Part shown: in pieces, positions 6,266-9,789 of the stretch
How positions within the stretch are numbered: the stretch's first letter is position 1
How the letters are laid out: every line of letters begins with the position of its first letter
NCBI GenBank assembly: GCA_964623925.1
Contig: CAZUVT010000077.1
Coordinates: 1 to 9,789, forward strand
Reading direction: 5' to 3'
From: CATJXY01 sp964623925
GTDB lineage: Bacteria; Bacillota_I; Bacilli_A; Erysipelotrichales; Erysipelotrichaceae
DNA: 9,789 bases
The notes under the pieces: model-generated
Database searches by the model: none
What the model saw: the letters and a program-made list of their open reading frames with translations, nothing else
Told to the model about the DNA's origin: nothing
Position numbers and translations under genes: made by a program

Positions 6266-6296
6266 AAAAAAACAAGCCTATTCTAGAATAGACTTG
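6266..6296 (-). terminator. intrinsic terminator after the lipoprotein gene
   Basis: In minus-strand RNA CAAGTCTATTC (6296-6286) pairs with GAATAGGCTTG (6283-6273), with one G-U pair; the innermost pairs open to form the loop. Seven T follow (6272-6266). It begins seven bases after the lipoprotein stop codon and is a textbook factor-independent terminator for the membrane protein-lipoprotein unit. Confidence 0.88.
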
Positions 6297-6302
6297 AATT
6301 CT

Positions 6303-6896
6303 TTATTTCCCTATATCACTAAGTGAAAAACGCGCAATTTCTTTTTGGGATTCGTCAATTAAAATAGCAATCGGATCAGCACTTTCTCCAAGGAAATAGC
6401 GAAGCATTGCTACCTGCATCAAAACTCCAAAGGCACTGATTCTCTCATTAAAAGTATCCTTAGTAATAGTTAACACGATTTCATTATATTTTGAGTCATG
6501 AGTTATTTTACTGATTGTGTTATTTGAATCTTCGATGATTTCTTTAAATCCTTCCTCAATTTCTATTTCATATTGTCTCATTGATTCTTCATACACTGCT
6601 TTACTCATCGTAATTGTCAAAGATCCATCATCATTAAGTGTATAAGTCTGATTATTTTCTATTTCCTCTTTTTCTAATGATTTTTTCAATTCCTCAGGAT
6701 CTTCAGATAGACCCGCCACAAAAGAAGCCGGCAAAACAACATCAACTGTCAATAAACTTTCATTCACTTCTATGGACTCATTTTGACTATCTTGTTCTTG
6801 GTTTATACCGGATTGATTATTTTCCGCAGTTTCATTTGTTCCACATCCAGATACAAATAGAAATCCTGCAATCATGATTACGAAAAGCTTCTTCAT
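6303..6896 (-). CDS. putative lipoprotein of unknown function
   Basis: 197-aa secreted lipoprotein. It starts with MKKLFVIMIAGFLFVSGC: a basic N-terminus, a hydrophobic core and the lipobox VSGC with the lipidated Cys at 18. An Asn/Glu/Gln/Ser-rich linker (about 20-47) follows. The folded part starts at ESLLTVDVVLPASFV (46-60), with a long acidic helix-prone stretch and LNDDGSLTITMSKAVYEES (88-106), then alternating polar and hydrophobic stretches to the end. I recall similar Firmicutes lipoproteins with this 'LPASF ... DGS.T.TMSK' pattern but know no function. The frame is open further upstream, but the ATG at 6896 is chosen for the signal peptide, the GAGG site about 10 nt before it, and its ATGA overlap with the upstream membrane-protein stop, which implies translational coupling. 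Confidence 0.85.
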   Translation of the reverse strand: MKKLFVIMIAGFLFVSGCGTNETAENNQSGINQEQDSQNESIEVNESLLTVDVVLPASFVAGLSEDPEELKKSLEKEEIENNQTYTLNDDGSLTITMSKAVYEESMRQYEIEIEEGFKEIIEDSNNTISKITHDSKYNEIVLTITKDTFNERISAFGVLMQVAMLRYFLGESADPIAILIDESQKEIARFSLSDIGK

Positions 6897-7261
6897 GCTA
6901 CATCGACCTCTTTTTTCTTTCCGGCATTTCTCCACGCTACAAGTGACAATAATGAACAAACCAGACACCATGATGCCCAAATATACAGATCCCCAAATCG
7001 GCCTGCCATTGTAAATCCGCATAATGCTCCAATCAAATATAGAATCATCGTCGCCATACAGCCTCCCTTAGATCCGTTTTTTGTTGCAATCGATGTGATT
7101 CCGCCGGCCAATAACATAACAGAAACTATGATTCCTGCACTTCCGCCAACTTCACCATTTGCTTCAATCGAATTTGCGATTCCGACAGCACAAGACTGAA
7201 AGGAAACCATGGCAAACATAATGATTGAGAGAATGCCTGAGACTAATCTCCAAATTTTCAT
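6893..7261 (-). CDS. small four-helix integral membrane protein, unknown function
   Basis: 122-aa hydrophobic protein with four likely membrane helices at about 5-27, 40-58, 68-86 and 91-110. A Gly-rich second helix (VGGSAGIIVSVMLLAGG) is followed by a short basic loop (KNGSKGG), and the tail RNAGKKKEVDVA is basic and soluble. The pattern resembles small uncharacterised membrane proteins of clostridia, perhaps of the DUF4064 kind, but I cannot confirm a family. The ATG at 7261 has AAGGAGG 7 nt upstream. Its stop codon overlaps the lipoprotein start (ATGA, 6896-6893), so the two are probably made together and may act at the same membrane. Confidence 0.82.
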   Translation of the reverse strand: MKIWRLVSGILSIIMFAMVSFQSCAVGIANSIEANGEVGGSAGIIVSVMLLAGGITSIATKNGSKGGCMATMILYLIGALCGFTMAGRFGDLYIWASWCLVCSLLSLVAWRNAGKKKEVDVA

Positions 7262-7305
7262 AAAATATCCTCCTTACATAGAAATTCAAAATTAGTTGCA
7301 AAGAG

Positions 7306-7311
7306 ATTATA
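7306..7311 (-). promoter_or_regulatory. candidate -10 element for the membrane protein-lipoprotein unit
   Basis: A perfect minus-strand TATAAT lies about 45 nt before the ATG at 7261, but no convincing -35 hexamer is seen 16-18 nt upstream. The neighbouring sequence is AT-rich, so the call is tentative. The rest of 7262-7425 holds the ribosome binding site and the terminator at 7357-7413. Confidence 0.4.
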
Positions 7312-7356
7312 CTGTATTTTGATTACCCCTGTTTTTTGTTACTAATTAAAAATTAC

Positions 7357-7413
7357 AAAAAATTAAAAACTACCTAATTGATTTATAACCAGGTATTTCA
7401 ATTAGGTAGTTTT
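7357..7413 (-). terminator. intrinsic terminator of the chromate-transporter pair
   Basis: A perfect 15-bp inverted repeat: 7399-7413 against 7366-7380, arm AAAACTACCTAATTG, with an 18-nt loop. In minus-strand RNA it is followed by TTTTTAATTTTTT, and it begins 12 bases after the stop codon of the second CHR gene. On the + strand only TTTT follows, so minus-strand termination is the main function. Confidence 0.85.
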
Positions 7414-7425
7414 ACTATTTTATTA

Positions 7426-7980
7426 CTAAATGAAACTGATAGCCGTATTGACTACGCCGCATATGATCATCACTTTAATCGGATCAATCTTAAATTTTTT
7501 CAGAAGAATCAAGGCAAACGCAAAGATCCCGGCAGAGATCCAATTGATTTCCTCTGCACTGAAACCACCCTCGCCGAACAAAGCATAAACAAGAAGAGTA
7601 AATCCGGCTGATGCAATCAACGAGATTACAGCAGGATGAAGGCTTTTCAGAATCTCTTTAATGACAACCATATCTCTAAAATGAAAATAGACATAGGCAA
7701 GAATCGATACAATGATAATAGAAGGAGTAATACATCCGATCGTAGCTGTTAAAGCCCCTGGAAATCCGGCAATTCGCGTCCCTACAAAGGTTGCGCTGTT
7801 AATCGAAATCGGACCTGGCGTCATCTCTGCAATCGTGACAAGATCTGTAAACTCTGTCATTTGTAGCCAATGATTCAGTTCAACAACCTGCTGCTGAATA
7901 AATGGCATCGCAGCATAGCCGCCGCCAATACTGAATAATCCGATTTGAAAAAAGCTCCAAAATAACTGTAAGTAGATCAT
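7426..7980 (-). CDS. chrA: chromate transporter (CHR family), second half-size subunit
   Basis: 184-aa membrane protein with one CHR domain and about six predicted hydrophobic stretches. Family motifs are the N-terminal SIGGGYAAMPFI (18-28), EMTPGPISINSATFVG (52-67) and FPGA (73-76). Full-length ChrA proteins of about 400 aa carry two such domains; bacterial short-chain CHR proteins come as adjacent pairs that work together to export chromate. Its ATG at 7980 is 1 nt after the preceding gene's stop codon (TGAGATG), with a GGAGG site inside that gene 7 nt upstream, so translation is coupled. Chromate as the natural substrate is by family name only; many homologues in gut anaerobes are untested. 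Confidence 0.9.
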   Translation of the reverse strand: MIYLQLFWSFFQIGLFSIGGGYAAMPFIQQQVVELNHWLQMTEFTDLVTIAEMTPGPISINSATFVGTRIAGFPGALTATIGCITPSIIIVSILAYVYFHFRDMVVIKEILKSLHPAVISLIASAGFTLLVYALFGEGGFSAEEINWISAGIFAFALILLKKFKIDPIKVMIICGVVNTAISFI

Positions 7981-7981
7981 C

Positions 7982-8539
7982 TCAAACCCTCCTTAATTTC
8001 CAAATTGTTTTTCCGATTCCTGCTAAAATGCAGCACCCCAGTACCAACACTGCATTTAATTTGAAAAAATAAGTTGCTATAAAAGCACAAACCATAATCG
8101 CAATATAGAACACTTTCTTTTTTAGAATCAAACCTTTTGCCATCGACCAGACGACATCAAGAATAATTGCCGCCACTGCAACACGCATCCCATTTAAAAC
8201 GACCTTGACAACAACATTATCTTTAAACATCGTATAAAACATGGAAATGACAGAAATAATGGTTAAAGGCGGAATGACTGTACCAAGTATGGATACAAGT
8301 GCACCCGGAAGTTTACCGATCTTATATCCGACCAGAATGGCCGAATTGATCGATACGGATCCCGGAGAAGATTGAGCCAAGGCAGTCATATCTAACATCT
8401 CTTTTTCATCGATCCAGTGATATTGATCCACCATTTTTTTCTTCATCAAGGTTACGATGACAAATCCGCCGCCAAATGTAAAAGTACTTAGATATAATGT
8501 TGAAATAAACAATTCCCACAATACTTTTCTTTTACTCAA
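7982..8539 (-). CDS. chrA: chromate transporter (CHR family), first half-size subunit
   Basis: About 185-aa membrane protein, partner of the next gene. CHR motifs are FTFGGGFVIVTLM, QSSPGSVSINSAILVG and LPGA, followed by several hydrophobic helices and a basic C-terminus (KTIWKLRRV). It is the SPG form of the TPGP motif seen in its partner, so the two halves are diverged and not a recent duplication. The start is uncertain. The AAGGAG site (8549-8554) abuts the ATG at 8548 with no spacing, whereas the in-frame TTG at 8539 is 9 nt from it; I therefore prefer 8539. The ATG at 8548 would add three residues. It is divergently transcribed from a LysR regulator, which likely controls the pair. Confidence 0.88.
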   Translation of the reverse strand: MSKRKVLWELFISTLYLSTFTFGGGFVIVTLMKKKMVDQYHWIDEKEMLDMTALAQSSPGSVSINSAILVGYKIGKLPGALVSILGTVIPPLTIISVISMFYTMFKDNVVVKVVLNGMRVAVAAIILDVVWSMAKGLILKKKVFYIAIMVCAFIATYFFKLNAVLVLGCCILAGIGKTIWKLRRV

Positions 8540-8564
8540 CTCCACCATCTCCTTCCAAGATATT

Positions 8565-8593
8565 ATTTTACGCTTTGACTTTTTATATGTAAA
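8565..8593 (-). promoter_or_regulatory. promoter of the chromate-transporter pair
   Basis: On the minus strand TTTACA (8593-8588) and TAAAAT (8570-8565) are 17 nt apart, each one base from consensus. Transcription would start near 8558, leaving only a very short leader before the CHR start. It overlaps the divergent lysR promoter, so the two polymerase sites should exclude each other. Confidence 0.65.
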
Positions 8594-8603
8594 ATAGTAT
8601 TAT
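8575..8603 (+). promoter_or_regulatory. promoter of the LysR-type regulator gene
   Basis: TTGACT (8575-8580) and TATTAT (8598-8603) are separated by 17 nt, giving a predicted start near 8610 and a leader of about 33 nt. The -10 sits inside the inverted repeat at 8598-8612, fitting negative autoregulation, which is usual for LysR regulators. Confidence 0.65.
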
Positions 8604-8631
8604 TAAATAATATTCATAATAAATTCATTAT
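8598..8631 (+). promoter_or_regulatory. candidate LysR-type operator region
   Basis: The perfect inverted repeat TATTATT-A-AATAATA (8598-8612) fits the T-N11-A pattern of LysR-type sites. It is followed by a near-direct repeat ATTCATAAT/ATTCATTAT (8612-8620 and 8623-8631). Relative to the predicted CHR transcription start these lie at about -40 to -73, where LysR proteins usually bind to activate. All are AT-rich, so chance is a real alternative. Confidence 0.4.
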
Positions 8632-8642
8632 AAGGAGGATTT

Positions 8643-9545
8643 ATGACGATAAGGCATTTAAAAATATTCATCGCTGTAGTAGAAAATATGAGCATTACAA
8701 AAGCAGCTCATCAGCTTCATTTAGCCCAGCCGTCTGTTACACTCGCCATTCAGGAAATCGAGCAGTATTACGGAATCATCTTATTCGATCGAATCGGCAA
8801 AAGACTTTATATCACCGACAGCGGAAATCAATTTTATGATTATGCATCCCATATCATCGCTTTATTTGATGAAATGGAGAAAAGATTTAAAGACGGAGAT
8901 ATCTTGAAGGAACTCCGCATCGGTGCCAGTATCACGATCGGAAACTTCTATCTTCCTGAATTGATAAATAAATATAAAAGCGAACATCCGGACATCATGA
9001 TTCATGCAATCATACAAAATACTGAAAACATTGAAGAAAATCTCCTCAGCAATTCAATTGATTTTGCTTTAATAGAAGGTGGTTTTGTCAAAGACAGCCG
9101 TCTCAAGCAGATCCCGTTTTGGGAAGATCAGCTGCTTCTGGTCTGCGGAAAAACTCATGAATTGTATGAAAGAGAATCAATAACGCTCAACGAACTTGCA
9201 CATTGTGATTTTCTGTTGAGAGAAAAAGGAAGTTCTACAAGAGAAAGCCTTGAAAAGCTGCTTTCAGATAATCATCTTACGATTACCCCGATATGGGAAT
9301 CTGTTTCAACTCAGGCGATTATTCGAGCCGTGGAGGCAGGATTGGGTGTTTCCGTCATCCCGAGTTCACTTGCCAAAAGAGAAATCCGCAAAAAAAGACT
9401 GCATGTCATCGAAATTGAAAACTGCAGTCTATCCCGTCATTTCAGCATTCTATATCACAGAAACAAATATCTTTCACAATCAGCGAATGATTTCATTGAA
9501 TTGTGTAAAAATTCAGCTGAAACCATTTCCCAGGAAATTTATTAA
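8643..9545 (+). CDS. LysR-type transcriptional regulator
   Basis: 300-aa cytosolic DNA-binding regulator of normal LTTR length. The winged helix-turn-helix occupies about 1-60 (MTIRHLKIFIAVVENMSITK, then AAHQLHLAQPSVTLAIQEIE and LFDRIGKRLYITDSG). The linker helix runs to about 88. A periplasmic-binding-like effector domain follows (LRIGASITIG at 91-100, LLREKGSSTRESLEKLL at 191-207, AGLGVSVIPSSLA at 232-244). The GSSTRE segment and general look recall the CysL/YeiE/CbbR branch, which responds to small anions or metabolites, but the effector is unknown. The ATG at 8643 follows AAGGAGG with a rather short 4-nt spacing. Divergence from the CHR pair and the shared promoter region make those genes and itself the likely targets. 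Its stop lies 11 nt from the convergent malQ stop, with no convincing terminator between. Confidence 0.94.
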   Translation: MTIRHLKIFIAVVENMSITKAAHQLHLAQPSVTLAIQEIEQYYGIILFDRIGKRLYITDSGNQFYDYASHIIALFDEMEKRFKDGDILKELRIGASITIGNFYLPELINKYKSEHPDIMIHAIIQNTENIEENLLSNSIDFALIEGGFVKDSRLKQIPFWEDQLLLVCGKTHELYERESITLNELAHCDFLLREKGSSTRESLEKLLSDNHLTITPIWESVSTQAIIRAVEAGLGVSVIPSSLAKREIRKKRLHVIEIENCSLSRHFSILYHRNKYLSQSANDFIELCKNSAETISQEIY

Positions 9546-9556
9546 TTTCTTTTCAA

Positions 9557-9789
9557 TCAAATTCTTTTAGTTTTTTCATTCAGTTTTTTCAAGAAATTCT
9601 TTTCTTTCTTGAACTGTTCAAAATCAATCATTCTCCATTTCCAGTTAGACTCTCCGATCGTTCCCGGAGTATTCATTCTTGAATCATTATTCAAGCCAAG
9701 AATATCCCACATCGGAACAATGGCAAGTTCTGCGATGCTGTCCAGACAATACGCAATAAAGGAATGATTGATTTTTTTGTTTTTAATTC
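9557..9789 (-). CDS. malQ: 4-alpha-glucanotransferase (amylomaltase), C-terminal end only
   Basis: The frame runs in from beyond the right edge of the window and stops at TGA (9559-9557); 76 residues are visible. The segment FIAYCLDSIAELAIVPMWDI followed by LGLNNDSRMNTPGTIGESNW and then KWRM is the conserved C-terminal signature of GH77 enzymes, where the usual form is DILGL...RMNTPGT...NWQWR. These enzymes transfer maltooligosaccharide units between glucans in cytosolic maltodextrin or glycogen metabolism. After this comes a Lys-rich tail (about 25 residues) that is longer than I expect for the family. The catalytic residues are outside the window. Its orientation is convergent with the LysR gene. 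Confidence 0.85.
   Translation of the reverse strand, partial: IKNKKINHSFIAYCLDSIAELAIVPMWDILGLNNDSRMNTPGTIGESNWKWRMIDFEQFKKEKNFLKKLNEKTKRI

Noticed and set aside
6897..7022. Upstream extension of the lipoprotein frame to an ATG at 7022 (239 aa)
   Set aside because: The extra 42 residues overlap the membrane-protein gene, and the longer form would bury the clear lipoprotein signal peptide that starts at 6896.
9588..9613. 9-bp inverted repeat TTCAAGAAA/TTTCTTGAA as a terminator between lysR and malQ
   Set aside because: It lies inside the malQ coding sequence, and neither strand has a T run 3' of the stem; it reflects Lys/Phe-rich codons in the malQ tail.

Overview
The window looks like chromosomal DNA of a low-GC Gram-positive bacterium (Bacillota). 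The evidence is strong AGGAGG-type ribosome binding sites, canonical TATAAT promoters, U-tract terminators, lipoprotein and transporter families typical of gut-type Firmicutes, and tRNA genes with encoded CCA ends. An erysipelotrich- or clostridium-like host is my guess, not something the sequence proves. No insertion sequence, phage gene or CRISPR array is visible.

Layout. Positions 1-281 hold the end of a tRNA cluster on the + strand: Ser(GCU, lacking its first bases), Asp(GUC) and Gly(GCC). A hairpin with poly-T on both sides (331-381) separates it from a minus-strand block. In transcription order that block runs: two tandem mgtE-type Mg2+ channels of 450 aa each (6080-4728, 4715-3363); deoD purine nucleoside phosphorylase (3298-2591), with its own strong promoter; gdhA glutamate dehydrogenase (2539-1202); and a short aspartokinase without ACT domains (1132-386). 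Upstream of mgtE, and separated from it by a terminator, is a minus-strand pair: a four-helix membrane protein (7261-6893) overlapping by ATGA a lipoprotein (6896-6303). Further right are two half-size chromate-transporter (CHR) proteins (8539-7982, 7980-7426). A LysR-type regulator (8643-9545, + strand) is divergent from them across overlapping promoters. The right edge holds the last 76 codons of a minus-strand 4-alpha-glucanotransferase (malQ).

How the genes relate. Most of the window is housekeeping: translation, Mg2+ homeostasis, nucleoside salvage, nitrogen assimilation, and entry into the aspartate-family amino acids. The mgtE pair is clearly one transcription unit. gdhA has no clear promoter or terminator of its own, so deoD-gdhA-aspartokinase may be partly co-transcribed, with a leaky GAAA-loop hairpin after deoD and a start-codon-masking hairpin before the aspartokinase.

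The most interesting signal is the mgtE leader (about 6207-6081). It does not look like an M-box riboswitch. It contains an unannotated 28-codon open frame (6187-6101) with a strong ribosome binding site and an early Asp/Pro-containing sequence. A 12-bp hairpin masks the start of that frame, and a second hairpin covers the mgtE ribosome binding site. This arrangement resembles translation-coupled leader-peptide control, recalling MgtL control of mgtA in enterobacteria, but it is an inference from sequence alone.
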